64,000 nt of DNA from positions 62,001 to 126,000 of the forward strand of contig NZ_SMFL01000015.1 of the NCBI RefSeq assembly GCF_004349265.1, read 5' to 3'. Below are positions 1-9,241 of this stretch, piece after piece. The translations under genes and the position numbers were made by a program. The DNA is from Dyadobacter psychrotolerans. Lineage in GTDB: Bacteria; Bacteroidota; Bacteroidia; Cytophagales; Spirosomataceae. A model generated the notes under the pieces. It did no database searches, had not been told where the DNA came from, and saw nothing but the letters and a program-made list of their open reading frames with translations. Position 1 is the stretch's first letter. Each line of letters starts with the position of its first letter.

Positions 1-1410
1 GCTCAGCTCGAACAAATTCCCGACGGAACCAATACGACGGCCGGTTTATTCAAAAATCAAAAAGATGCGGAAGCAGCCGTGAACGGCATGTATTCCGCAC
101 TGCAATCTCAAAATTTGTATAACCAGTTTAATGAAACCATCCAGTCTCAGGGAACCGACGACGCCGAGTGGGGTTTCGGCCGGAATACCAATAATACCGA
201 CAAGCTGGCGCTGGACAAATTTACCTACACGGCTTCCACCAACCTGGCTTATGCTTACTGGCGCACGCTGTATCAAAATATTAACAGAGCCAATCTGGTC
301 CTGAAATATGTTGCGCCTATGAGTATTCCCGAAGCTAAAAAACAGCAGTATCTGGGCGAGGCGCACTTTATCCGGGGACTGATGTATTTTACTCTGTCGC
401 GATTGTATGGAAGTGTTCCCATTGTCACCGAAGCAACAGAAGATCTGGATGATCTGGAAGTGGCCAGGTCCCCTCTGGAAGCAGTTAACCAGCTAATTGC
501 GGAAGATTTTCTTTACGCAAAGGCAAACCTGCCGTTGACTTATCAGACCATTGACAGGGGAAGGGCTACCAAGGGAGCAGCCATGGCGCTTTTGGCAAAG
601 GTTTATTTAACTGGCAAACAATACCAGAAAACGGTCGATGAGTGCAAGGAAATTACGGCTTTGGGCATTTATGAACTTTGGCCGACTTATGAAGAGGTGT
701 TCAGGATTACAAATAAAAATCAGAAGGAATCGATTTTCGAAATTCAGTTTAGAAGTCTGGGAAGTATTGGCAATAATAATGGCTCGACGTACAACGGCTT
801 TTTCAAGCCACCGGCAACAGTTGTGCCCGTTCCGGCAGGGAAGTTTGCAGGTTACGGCGACAATCCGGTAACTGAAAATCATTATAAAGCCTATCCGGCG
901 GGTGATCTGAGGCGTGAAGTAAATGTGAAATATTATCCGAATGCGCCTAAATCGATCCTGTATCCGTATTATGTCAATAAGTACGTCGATCCTGCTGCAT
1001 TCAATGTCAATGATGGAGGAAATAACTATTTCATCGCCAGGTATGCCGATATTTTGCTAATGCAGGCCGAAGCACTGCATGAAATCACGGTAGGCAGTAA
1101 GGAAGCCTATGAGCTTTTCAACAAAGTAAGAAGGCGTGCATACAGTCTTCCGGTTAGTGTGGTATCGATACATGATTTGAAAGAAGGACTGACTGTCGAG
1201 CAGTTCCGCGACACCATTCTTTTGGAACGCAGACTTGAATTTGCATTTGAAGGACATCGCCGTTTCGATCTTTTGCGAATGGGTAAATTAAAACAGGCAA
1301 TGGCTGTTCAGGATCCATCAATTGTGGTGGCAGACAGGCACCTTTTGCTGCCTATTCCTCAGGATGAATTAATTGTCAATCCATTACTGGACCAGAACCT
1401 CGGTTATTAA
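1..1410 (+). CDS. SusD/RagB-family outer-membrane lipoprotein, 5' truncated
   Basis: The reading frame is open from base 1, so the signal peptide and lipobox lie outside the window. The visible 469 residues have the SusD pattern: an alpha-helical TPR-like N-terminal half and a C-terminal half with the family signature RYADILLMQAEAL, followed by LLERRLEFAFEGHRRFDLLRMG. SusD proteins sit on the outer membrane as the glycan-capturing lid of a SusC TonB-dependent transporter. A susC gene is therefore expected just upstream. The substrate cannot be read from this fragment. A strong hairpin follows the stop codon, so this is probably the last gene of its transcript. Family assignment is secure; the ligand is unknown. 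Confidence 0.95.
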   Translation, partial: AQLEQIPDGTNTTAGLFKNQKDAEAAVNGMYSALQSQNLYNQFNETIQSQGTDDAEWGFGRNTNNTDKLALDKFTYTASTNLAYAYWRTLYQNINRANLVLKYVAPMSIPEAKKQQYLGEAHFIRGLMYFTLSRLYGSVPIVTEATEDLDDLEVARSPLEAVNQLIAEDFLYAKANLPLTYQTIDRGRATKGAAMALLAKVYLTGKQYQKTVDECKEITALGIYELWPTYEEVFRITNKNQKESIFEIQFRSLGSIGNNNGSTYNGFFKPPATVVPVPAGKFAGYGDNPVTENHYKAYPAGDLRREVNVKYYPNAPKSILYPYYVNKYVDPAAFNVNDGGNNYFIARYADILLMQAEALHEITVGSKEAYELFNKVRRRAYSLPVSVVSIHDLKEGLTVEQFRDTILLERRLEFAFEGHRRFDLLRMGKLKQAMAVQDPSIVVADRHLLLPIPQDELIVNPLLDQNLGY

Positions 1411-1451
1411 ACCAATAGGGGCGCTATGCTATAATCCTCGTCAGTTAATCA

Positions 1452-1484
1452 ATCTGCATGCAGCCTAAAAAACTGTATGCAGAT
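1452..1484 (+). terminator. Terminator hairpin after susD
   Basis: The arms ATCTGCATGCAG and CTGTATGCAGAT pair over 12 positions with one G-T wobble around a 9-base loop and are followed by a T-rich stretch. It lies about 40 bases after the susD stop. Confidence 0.7.
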
Positions 1485-1628
1485 ATTTTGTTTGTTGAGG
1501 CAGATGACGAACTTTGACATCCGTCTGAAATTTTGCCGGTTTAAAATTAAGATCTCACAAATCAAGTATGTTTTAATCTATACGCGGCTTTTGAAGAGGT
1601 TAAGCGAATCTATCATTTGGCATTTAAT

Positions 1629-4406
1629 ATGTTTATTATTTTTAATTACTTAAAAAAACACCTGACGGCTGTTGGGATATCAGTTTTACTTCTGGGCTCG
1701 GTTTTGCTGACGGGTTACACCGATAATAAAGACTTTACTCTAAACAGTGCTGATTCCCTACAGTTAAACCCTTTTGTAGAGCCTGACTTCCCGTTTATTT
1801 CTACTTCGCTTGATGCGCGCAAACTGGGCAGTTCATTTCCAACTGATAACATGTCGGCCAGAAGTCTTGCCTTGCAGCTTGGTGACAGCGCTTATGTTTG
1901 TTTTGATACGGATTTGCTCAGATGGACGGCCGGCTGGACTGGTAAATTTCTGCCGATGGTGCTTATGGCCCAGATTTCTTACAAAGATTTTTTTAATAAA
2001 AATAATAAAGTAACAACCGTTCTGGGATCGCCAAAGATTGCTACCGGGCTCTATCCGGGCTGGTCTGAGGGGAAGCCTGTTTTTGAAGATATTCGTCCGG
2101 CAGCAGAGCGGCCGGGTGAACCTAAATGGGGAGCGATTGCAGCTGACAAGGGACGCTGGAAAGGTCTTTATACTTATGGTGAAAAGGCTGTTTTGAATTA
2201 CTCGGTAGGAAGTGCAGATGTTTACGAAATGCCGGGTAGTTTTCGTTTTGACGACCAGACTGCCTTTACAAGAGCGCTTCAAATTGAAGGCGGTGTCTCT
2301 GATTTATATCTTACTGCTGCTGAAATTGACCATGCAGCAGGTTCCGACTCAAAGGGAAATGTGGTGTACATTTATCAGGGTGTGAATAACGATACGGTCA
2401 CAGCAATCGGAATTTTGGCAAAAGGCCAGTTGAAAATGAAACCTGCTGCAATCGATAACCGGTATCTGACAGTGCATGTTTCGGCAACAGCAAAAAGAGC
2501 AGAAGGTACGGTGGTTGTTTGGAAAGGTCCAACGAGCAAAAAATCTGCTTTTGAAAAGTTTATGCGTAAAAAACATGCTGCACTTCCTGATTTCAGAAAA
2601 GGCGGAGCGCCTCATTGGAAAGAGACTGTCGCAACGGCCGGGAAAATTTCACCTGATACCGCCACGTTTGTTACTGATAAACTTACACTTCCTTTACCAA
2701 ATCCCTGGAAAAGAAACGTACGTGTTGCCGATATGGCCTTTTACAGTGACGGAAGAGCCGCGGTCGTTACTTTTGAGGGTGATGTTTGGATGCTGGAAGG
2801 TATCGATAAGGAGCTTAAAAATATCAAATGGAAACGATTTGCTTCCGGCCTTCATGAGCCTATGAGTATAGAAGTTGTTAAAAACGAAATTTATGTTTTT
2901 GGCAGGGAAGGTATTGTCAGGCTGCACGATTTGAATGCAGATGGTGAAGCGGATTTTTATGAAAATTTTTCCAATGTCATGGCCCAGTCTCCTGAATCCA
3001 GAGAATGGGCAGGGGACATGGTTTACGGACCTGACGGCTGTTTTTATATTGCAAAAGGCGGAAGCCAAAGTAATGGTCCCGGTGTTACTGCACAGGTAGC
3101 AAAGGGTTTCAGAGCCGGGTCGCAACACAACGGCACAATCATGAAAATTTCAGCGGACGGCCGCGATTATGAAATGATCGCAACGGGTTTGAGAGGACCC
3201 TATCTGGGAATGCATCCGCAAAAAGGAACAATTACTGCTTCGGATCAGCAGGGGAATTTTGTTCCGTCCACGCCGATTTATCTGATTAACAAGGGCGATT
3301 ATTATGGAGTACCTGCAACGGCTCACCGCAATGATAATCCGCCGATTGCTCCGCCACTTACCTGGATACCGCATAGTGCCGATCGTTCCAGCATAAGTCA
3401 AACCTGGATTACATCAAACAAAATGGGGCCTTTGAACGGCGATCTGATCCATTTTTCATTCGCGCATCCGGGATTGTTTCGTGTATTAATTGATAGCTCG
3501 TCGAAAATCACGCAGGGTGGTGTTTCCTTCATAAAAGCAGATTATCCGGCTCCAACTTCAAAAGGCGTGATCAGCCCGGCAGACGGACAGCTTTACATTA
3601 CCGGTTTTAATCTTTGGGGATCAAGCTCAACGGGAATCAGTTCACTTTTGCGGATGCGTTACACAGGTAAACCAAGTTACATGCCTAATCAGTTTAAGGC
3701 AACCGGGCAGGGTGTAATGCTGGGTTTTGACTGCGAGCTGGATGCAGCTAGTGTGAATCCGGCAAGTTTTGCGGTGAAACGCTGGAATTACAAACGGACA
3801 CAGGAATACGGGTCGGGGCACTTCAAAATGGATGGAACAACAGGACAGGAAACCATGCAGGTAGCAGCAGCTTATCTCTCGTCAGACAAGAAAAAGGTTT
3901 TTCTTTTAATTCCGGAGATGAAAGAAGTGATGCAGATGGAAGTCACGTACAAACTGACTGCAAAAGATGGCAAAAAAGTTGATGATGTCTTTTGGTTTAC
4001 TGTAAACAATACTTCTGAAGCTAAACCTGAAAAAGAGGGCTTTTCCAATGTTGATCTGGCGCTGTTGACAAAGAAAAAAACAGAAGAGGTAGTTAAAACT
4101 GATCTTGCATCGGTAGAAGCGGGTAGGGAAGTGTTTCAAAAAATGGCATGCTCAGGATGTCATTCGGAAGGGTTGAAAACCAAGGGGATGTATGGCCCTC
4201 CATTTCAGAATCTCTATAAATCGGAAAGACATTTTGAGGACGGAACCACGGCGATTGCAGATGAAAAATATATCCGTGAATCAATTCTGACGCCTTCGGC
4301 CAGGGTAGTGAAAGGCTACAACGAAGAAATGCCATCTTTTGTAGGTATCCTCTCCGACACGGATATTGCCTCTGTAACGTTGTTTATTAAATCACTTAAA
4401 AAGTGA
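1629..4406 (+). CDS. Secreted DUF6797-type protein with beta-propeller and C-terminal cytochrome c domain
   Basis: This is a 925-residue exported protein. The N-terminus has a hydrophobic signal segment (VGISVLLLGSVLLTG). The next 300 residues resemble DUF6797 (pattern WTAGWTGKF and ATGLYPGWS). A propeller-like region follows, with repeated motifs such as MVYGPDGCFYIAKGG, as in PQQ-type sugar dehydrogenase-like proteins. The C-terminus is a cytochrome c domain: CSGCH at residues 841-845 binds heme and a Met near EEMPSF may be the distal ligand. I chose the ATG at 1629 over a TTG at 1617. It follows susD in the same direction, so it may oxidise a sugar or polyol released by that locus and pass electrons to the respiratory chain. 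That role is inference; no substrate residue was identified. Confidence 0.8.
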   Translation: MFIIFNYLKKHLTAVGISVLLLGSVLLTGYTDNKDFTLNSADSLQLNPFVEPDFPFISTSLDARKLGSSFPTDNMSARSLALQLGDSAYVCFDTDLLRWTAGWTGKFLPMVLMAQISYKDFFNKNNKVTTVLGSPKIATGLYPGWSEGKPVFEDIRPAAERPGEPKWGAIAADKGRWKGLYTYGEKAVLNYSVGSADVYEMPGSFRFDDQTAFTRALQIEGGVSDLYLTAAEIDHAAGSDSKGNVVYIYQGVNNDTVTAIGILAKGQLKMKPAAIDNRYLTVHVSATAKRAEGTVVVWKGPTSKKSAFEKFMRKKHAALPDFRKGGAPHWKETVATAGKISPDTATFVTDKLTLPLPNPWKRNVRVADMAFYSDGRAAVVTFEGDVWMLEGIDKELKNIKWKRFASGLHEPMSIEVVKNEIYVFGREGIVRLHDLNADGEADFYENFSNVMAQSPESREWAGDMVYGPDGCFYIAKGGSQSNGPGVTAQVAKGFRAGSQHNGTIMKISADGRDYEMIATGLRGPYLGMHPQKGTITASDQQGNFVPSTPIYLINKGDYYGVPATAHRNDNPPIAPPLTWIPHSADRSSISQTWITSNKMGPLNGDLIHFSFAHPGLFRVLIDSSSKITQGGVSFIKADYPAPTSKGVISPADGQLYITGFNLWGSSSTGISSLLRMRYTGKPSYMPNQFKATGQGVMLGFDCELDAASVNPASFAVKRWNYKRTQEYGSGHFKMDGTTGQETMQVAAAYLSSDKKKVFLLIPEMKEVMQMEVTYKLTAKDGKKVDDVFWFTVNNTSEAKPEKEGFSNVDLALLTKKKTEEVVKTDLASVEAGREVFQKMACSGCHSEGLKTKGMYGPPFQNLYKSERHFEDGTTAIADEKYIRESILTPSARVVKGYNEEMPSFVGILSDTDIASVTLFIKSLKK

Positions 4407-4414
4407 AATTTGTG

Positions 4415-4462
4415 CGATCAGTTATGTGTCCGAAACTTTCAGAATAAGAGCGTAACTGATCG
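4415..4462. terminator. Inverted repeat between convergent genes
   Basis: CGATCAGTTA and TAACTGATCG form a perfect 10-bp inverted repeat separated by 28 bases between two convergent genes. It could end transcription from either side, but the large loop and absent T-run make this weak. Confidence 0.35.
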
Positions 4463-4497
4463 AATAAATGCCTCGATTCAGGTTTTGAAAACTGCGT

Positions 4498-7400
4498 TTA
4501 ATTCAAAAAAGCCAGTTTAATAACGGAACCTGAATTTTCTCCTGCCTTAACCTCCAGTTTGATTTTTAGAAGAATGCACAAGTCTTTTACAATAATGAGT
4601 CCCAATCCCTTGTGATCTGGCAGCTCATAATCGCGCATCCATTCATCGTAGCTTTTATAGTTTTTATTAAGCCACACCACTATTTCGTTGGAAAGGCCTT
4701 CTGCTGTATCTTCAATAACGATGCATCTCCCGGTTTCTGTCATCTCAAAGGAAACCGTTACGATTTCCTCGCTCAGCTTAACTGCATTGTCCATTAAATT
4801 TTGAACAATGATGGATAAAAGTTTGGCATCACTTCGTACAGTCGCTCTTTGACCTACTTTGTTCACCAGGGTTACATCTCTGAAATTCGCAGTTCCGGTC
4901 AATAACTGACATGTTTGTGATACCAAATCAAAAACATTTACCTCCGACAGGCTGATATTGGCAATGTCATTTCTGTTCTGGCTTTTAATGTATTTAAGAA
5001 GGTTAGTAGTATGTGTACGTGCGCGGTTGATCGTATCAATGGTTTCCGTGCTCAGTCTGCTAATAAAAGCGTTTTCCGGATTGTTTTCTGTTACAAATTT
5101 ATGAATCTGTGACACCGAGCCGGCAATGTAATGAAGCGGAGTTTGTATGTCATGATTAATGGCAGCAACAACCTGATTACTAATATGGTAACGCCGGTGA
5201 AGACTTTTCGTTTTTTGCTTTTTTAACAGAAAGCTGGTATGGGCCTTTAATATAAGCCAGAAAACGCCAAGCAGCAAAATGGCCGTAGCGATCCGGAAAA
5301 GCCAGGTTTCATACCAGGCTGGAACAATATAAAATTTAAAGACATCATAAGAAAAATTATTTGGCCCAAATCCGTTTTGTTTTCGAACCGTCAGCAAATG
5401 CTCACCATAAGACCTGTTGGGGATCAGTACGGTAAGATCAGACAGAACCGGCAGCCAAACCGTGTTTTCATCCTTTTTTGCAAGTGAATAGGAGATATGC
5501 AGGTTGCTTATATCGCCAAAGTAAGGAGTTGTCAGAGTAAGTTTTAATTGCTCAAAATCTCTGGGGACATTACCAAGATCAGCAAGCGGAATTTCTTTTC
5601 CATCAAGTTCTACATTTCCAATAAACAGATTGTTATCGGGCAAATCGGTTTTTATGTTTCCCGGTTTAAACCATACCAAACCGTCAATTGATGGAAAAGA
5701 AATCATCTGACCCCCAAGCTGTAAGCCACAAGGCTGGCAGCCTCCATTGAATTCATTGGAGTTAAAACCGTTGCGTTTATTGTAATAAAAATAAAAAACC
5801 TCTGATTGCTTTTTATTTGCATAAGCGATCAGGTCACTTTTTAATACCTGAAAAAGTCCTTTATTGGTCGTTATCCAGAAGAAACCTTCTTTGTCTTCAA
5901 TGACGCAATGTGCTGTTGCCATGAACTGCTTTTTATCCATGGGTAGCTTTGTCAGGTTGCCGTTTCTAAGCAGGTAAAGCCCGTCACCATAGGTTGTTAT
6001 CCACAAACCCTCTGCTGAATTATACAGGCTTCTGATATTAAAATTCTCAAATCCTTTAACCGGTACAGGCTGAGCATCATTCCTTTTATACTGAAAGAGC
6101 CCCTTTTTTGTACCCAGCATCAATCGGTTATCAGGCAATAGCAACATGCAGGAGATCTCTCCAAAGTTTCCATGGGTAATAAGTTTTGGAGTGGCCTTTT
6201 TATCAATCGAATTGATAGCATAAAGTGAGTCTTTCTCACCACCAATCCAAAGTATATCGTTATCATCCACATAAAGAGCCTTAATTCTGGTAGAAAACCG
6301 ATAGGCTGAAATTATTTTTCCGTTGTGAGGATCATAATTATTGAGCTCGGGCGAAATCGCTTTCCAAATGGCACCATCTTTACCTTTTGCCAAAAAAAAT
6401 TTACTTTCTTCCGGATGTCCCCAAAGCCGCTTTTGGTCGGTTCTTTTTAACAACCCTTGTTGTTCTCCGAATACTTCGCCTTGAGAGGATAAAATCACAT
6501 GTTCCGCCAACTGGACCTGAGCATAAAACTCATTTCTGTTGTTTATTCTCCGATTACCGGTTGTCGCAAAATCCTTCGGACGAAGGACATATAATCCGAG
6601 CGTATTACTTCCTAAAAAAAGATAATTATGACTTTTATCCTGATAAACCGTAGTAATATTGGCAGTATCAAAATCGAAATCTTTCACAAGCAGGGTGGTG
6701 GTCAACCCGCTGTGGTTATTTCCTCTAAGCAATGAATAAAATCGCCTGTTGCAGTACATGTAGGCTTTCTGGGCAATGTTATTCCAAAAAAGCTTGTAGC
6801 CTGAGCCAGTTAATCTAAAGGATTTATCATTCAAAATATCTCCTGTAATACTGACAACACCCGGTGTTTTTGCTGCTGTGATATGCACCAGTTGCCCATC
6901 ACTCATTTTCCCGTAAGGATGAGAATCGATCAGAAAAAACTCTTTCAAATTTATTTTAACCGAATATGAAATTTTATTCCCGGTGTAAAACTGAATTTTA
7001 TCCTTGCACCAGACATAATAGGTATTGTTGCCGGCGGGGAATAGAAACGGCTCGTGTTCAGTGGAAATTTCATTGATGGAAGGCAGACTTCGCATCACAA
7101 AAAGGCCTCCCCTGACTTGTCGTCCAAAAGGTGTTTTTAGTTCATGATTCCGCGCATACATTGTATCCAGGCTAACACCACCTGCATTGTTTATATTGAT
7201 GTACTGAATATTTTCAGTGATAGCCAGAAAATCCGGACTGGAGATATTATAGCGGTCCTGAGACGGAACGAAACCATGGATTCTGTTTCCGGTAAGAGGA
7301 GAATTGGTTTTATTAAATGTGAAAAAATTTTGTCCGTCAAACCTAGCCAGGCCGTCTTCCGTAGCAAGCCAAATAAATCCGTTTGGATCCGGCATAATTG

Positions 7401-7539
7401 CTTTTATACTATTCTGCGGCAGTCCGTTTTCATCAGTATAATGGATTACAGAAAAGTCAGTTATTTCTGTAATTTGTGCTAAAATTTTACCGAAATGGAG
7501 AAGGAATAATAGTGTTATTCCTGTTTTAATAAATCTCAT
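4498..7539 (-). CDS. Reg_prop (two-component propeller) sensor histidine kinase
   Basis: A 1013-residue membrane sensor kinase. After a signal segment, about 700 residues contain Reg_prop repeats (for example NGFIWLATEDGLARFDG, EGLWITTYGDGLYLL, EGFFWITTNKGLFQV), then a Y_Y_Y domain and one transmembrane helix (IATAILLLGVFWLILK). The cytoplasmic part has a HisKA domain with His796 in INHDIQTPLHYI and a HATPase with N-box NLMDNAVKLS and G-box GLGLIIVKDL. It ends there: unlike the hybrid two-component systems that control glycan loci, it has no receiver or AraC HTH, so it needs a separate response regulator. The two regulators at 7.8-9.2 kb are candidates. The periplasmic ligand is probably a glycan fragment by family analogy. 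Confidence 0.92.
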   Translation of the reverse strand: MRFIKTGITLLFLLHFGKILAQITEITDFSVIHYTDENGLPQNSIKAIMPDPNGFIWLATEDGLARFDGQNFFTFNKTNSPLTGNRIHGFVPSQDRYNISSPDFLAITENIQYININNAGGVSLDTMYARNHELKTPFGRQVRGGLFVMRSLPSINEISTEHEPFLFPAGNNTYYVWCKDKIQFYTGNKISYSVKINLKEFFLIDSHPYGKMSDGQLVHITAAKTPGVVSITGDILNDKSFRLTGSGYKLFWNNIAQKAYMYCNRRFYSLLRGNNHSGLTTTLLVKDFDFDTANITTVYQDKSHNYLFLGSNTLGLYVLRPKDFATTGNRRINNRNEFYAQVQLAEHVILSSQGEVFGEQQGLLKRTDQKRLWGHPEESKFFLAKGKDGAIWKAISPELNNYDPHNGKIISAYRFSTRIKALYVDDNDILWIGGEKDSLYAINSIDKKATPKLITHGNFGEISCMLLLPDNRLMLGTKKGLFQYKRNDAQPVPVKGFENFNIRSLYNSAEGLWITTYGDGLYLLRNGNLTKLPMDKKQFMATAHCVIEDKEGFFWITTNKGLFQVLKSDLIAYANKKQSEVFYFYYNKRNGFNSNEFNGGCQPCGLQLGGQMISFPSIDGLVWFKPGNIKTDLPDNNLFIGNVELDGKEIPLADLGNVPRDFEQLKLTLTTPYFGDISNLHISYSLAKKDENTVWLPVLSDLTVLIPNRSYGEHLLTVRKQNGFGPNNFSYDVFKFYIVPAWYETWLFRIATAILLLGVFWLILKAHTSFLLKKQKTKSLHRRYHISNQVVAAINHDIQTPLHYIAGSVSQIHKFVTENNPENAFISRLSTETIDTINRARTHTTNLLKYIKSQNRNDIANISLSEVNVFDLVSQTCQLLTGTANFRDVTLVNKVGQRATVRSDAKLLSIIVQNLMDNAVKLSEEIVTVSFEMTETGRCIVIEDTAEGLSNEIVVWLNKNYKSYDEWMRDYELPDHKGLGLIIVKDLCILLKIKLEVKAGENSGSVIKLAFLN

Positions 7540-7843
7540 TCAGCGACCCTGCTGTGTATACGTGTTATGAACTTATCTGCCCCAAATTAAGTCTATTCTG
7601 TCTATTAACCTTCAAGGGTTTAAAATATTAGGAGTTTTTTTGCAATAATTTAAATCTTACCCCTGAAAAATAAGCTCATCTGGCTTAGTTTGAGAACAGA
7701 ACCAGGTGGCGTCACAAAAAATCAAACCTCCGGAAATATCCAGAGGCTGAATGTTTTCTCAACAATACCAACTCTGTGAATCGATTCTTTATCCGAAAGC
7801 AGGCTGCCTCTCTTCAAAACATGTATTATCAGATCCGGTGTGT
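7540..7843. other. Intergenic region between kinase and pseudo-receiver genes
   Basis: These 304 bases contain no convincing reading frame, tRNA or strong hairpin. They probably hold the kinase promoter on the minus strand. The gap weakens the case that the two genes share one transcript. Confidence 0.4.
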
Positions 7844-8341
7844 TTAAGTGACGGCTATTTCTGAATTTTTTTCTTCGGATTGGTGCCGTAAATCATACCC
7901 CGTCAGTTCGGAAAGATCCAGTGATTCGGGGCATTCATTTAATATTAATTGCAGTATATCGGGACAAAAGTAACGTCTGCCATTCAGTACCGTATGGATG
8001 CATTTCAGCACTTCCGAAAGCTCATTTGTCTTAAGAACATAACCTTTAATTCCTTCGGTTATTCCGGCTACCGCTGTGTTATAATGAATTTTTCCAACCA
8101 AAAATATAATACCTGTTTCAGGATGGTTTTTGCGGATAGTTCGTAGTTGATCAAAATTTATTTCCGGGCATTCTTCGGAAATGCCCACAATAATCAGATC
8201 CGGTTTTTGTTCATGAAACAGGTTAATGAAAACTTCGAGGGTACATATTTGTACTAACTTCAGGTTTGGAAACGAATCCCTGAGCAGCAAATTAATACCT
8301 CTGCGAAGAATTGGATGCTGGTCAATTAGGGTGATGTTCAT
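7844..8341 (-). CDS. NarL-type receiver domain lacking the phospho-acceptor Asp and the HTH
   Basis: About 165 residues with the NarL/FixJ receiver pattern (start ITLIDQHPILRRGINLLL; conserved Lys in GYVLK). At the phosphorylation site, where relatives read PDLIIMDIS, this protein reads PDLIIVGIS: residue 53 is Gly. The acidic pair before it is DQ instead of DD or ED. After the receiver there are only about 45 residues and no LuxR-type HTH. I chose the ATG at 8341 over the TTG at 8362. It probably acts through protein contact, not phosphorylation or DNA binding; that is inference. It lies divergent from a complete NarL-type regulator and upstream of the Reg_prop kinase. Confidence 0.75.
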   Translation of the reverse strand: MNITLIDQHPILRRGINLLLRDSFPNLKLVQICTLEVFINLFHEQKPDLIIVGISEECPEINFDQLRTIRKNHPETGIIFLVGKIHYNTAVAGITEGIKGYVLKTNELSEVLKCIHTVLNGRRYFCPDILQLILNECPESLDLSELTGYDLRHQSEEKNSEIAVT

Positions 8342-8509
8342 TTTATTTCTATCGGACTGCAAAAGTAGTATTTCTAAAATCCGGAGTTTTCGAACAAAAT
8401 TTTATTGCAGTTAAACAGAATTTTGAATTACTTTAACAAAAGTTTATCGCTGTTAGAAGTAGTTCTAATACATTGTAATATCATAGGGACCTGCAGCCTA
8501 CCTACAATA

Positions 8510-9151
8510 ATGAATGCCGACTGTGTGAAAAAGATTTTAGTTGCAGAAGATCACCCTCTTGTACTGATGGGGATTCAACAAACTATTGAAGAGATTTTAC
8601 CCGGGTCAACCGTGTCGAAAGCAGATAATTTTCCAAAAGCTTTAAAATTACTTGGAACCGAAAATTTTGACATGATGATTATGGATATTAATATTCCGGG
8701 TGGAGATAAGGTTTCCATGATAGAAGCCATTCGTCTTAAACAGCCGGCACTTCCTGTTTTGGTTAATTCCAGTTATGACGAACAGCTGTATGCTTTGCCT
8801 TTTTTAAAAGCAGGTGCAAATGGATTTATATCTAAAACAGCTCCAAACAGAGAATTCAAAAATGCAATTGATGCTGTTTTAAAAGGAAAGGTTTATGCCA
8901 GTTCTTCGGTGCTTCAGAATGCATTTTCCTTGCTTGCTAACCCGGGCAGTTCCAATGATCACGTTACCTCAAAACTTACTGATAAAGAACTGGAAATTGC
9001 CAAACTACTTTCAAAAGGAATGAGTACAAAAGCAATTAGTGAGTCTTTAAACCTGTCATCTTCGTCGATCAGCAATTATAAAACCCGTATTTTTGATAAA
9101 CTCGGCGTGGGCAATGTCATTGAACTGACAACCTACTTTGAATTGAATTGA
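8510..9151 (+). CDS. NarL/FixJ-family response regulator
   Basis: A 213-residue response regulator starting at ATG 8510; an upstream TTG at 8405 would add 35 residues without homology-like content. The receiver has the acidic pocket (ILVAEDHPLVL), phospho-acceptor Asp59 in MIMDINIPGG and Lys in GFISKTA. A LuxR-type HTH follows (LTDKELEIAKLLSKGMSTKA, then SSISNYKTRIFDKLGV). It should bind DNA when phosphorylated. It is divergent from the pseudo-receiver gene with about 170 bases between them, so they may share a control region. The partner kinase is not proven; the Reg_prop kinase nearby is the obvious candidate. Confidence 0.9.
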   Translation: MNADCVKKILVAEDHPLVLMGIQQTIEEILPGSTVSKADNFPKALKLLGTENFDMMIMDINIPGGDKVSMIEAIRLKQPALPVLVNSSYDEQLYALPFLKAGANGFISKTAPNREFKNAIDAVLKGKVYASSSVLQNAFSLLANPGSSNDHVTSKLTDKELEIAKLLSKGMSTKAISESLNLSSSSISNYKTRIFDKLGVGNVIELTTYFELN

Positions 9152-9197
9152 TACTTTACAGATCAAATTTGATTCCGGACTTTGATTCCAATTGAAA

Positions 9198-9234
9198 AAT
9201 ATCCGACAGAACCTCATTCGCCCTGTCGGATATT
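9198..9234. terminator. Bidirectional terminator between convergent genes
   Basis: AATATCCGACAG and CTGTCGGATATT make a perfect 12-bp stem with a 13-base loop between the ends of two convergent genes. Confidence 0.75.
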
Positions 9235-9241
9235 CTTAATT

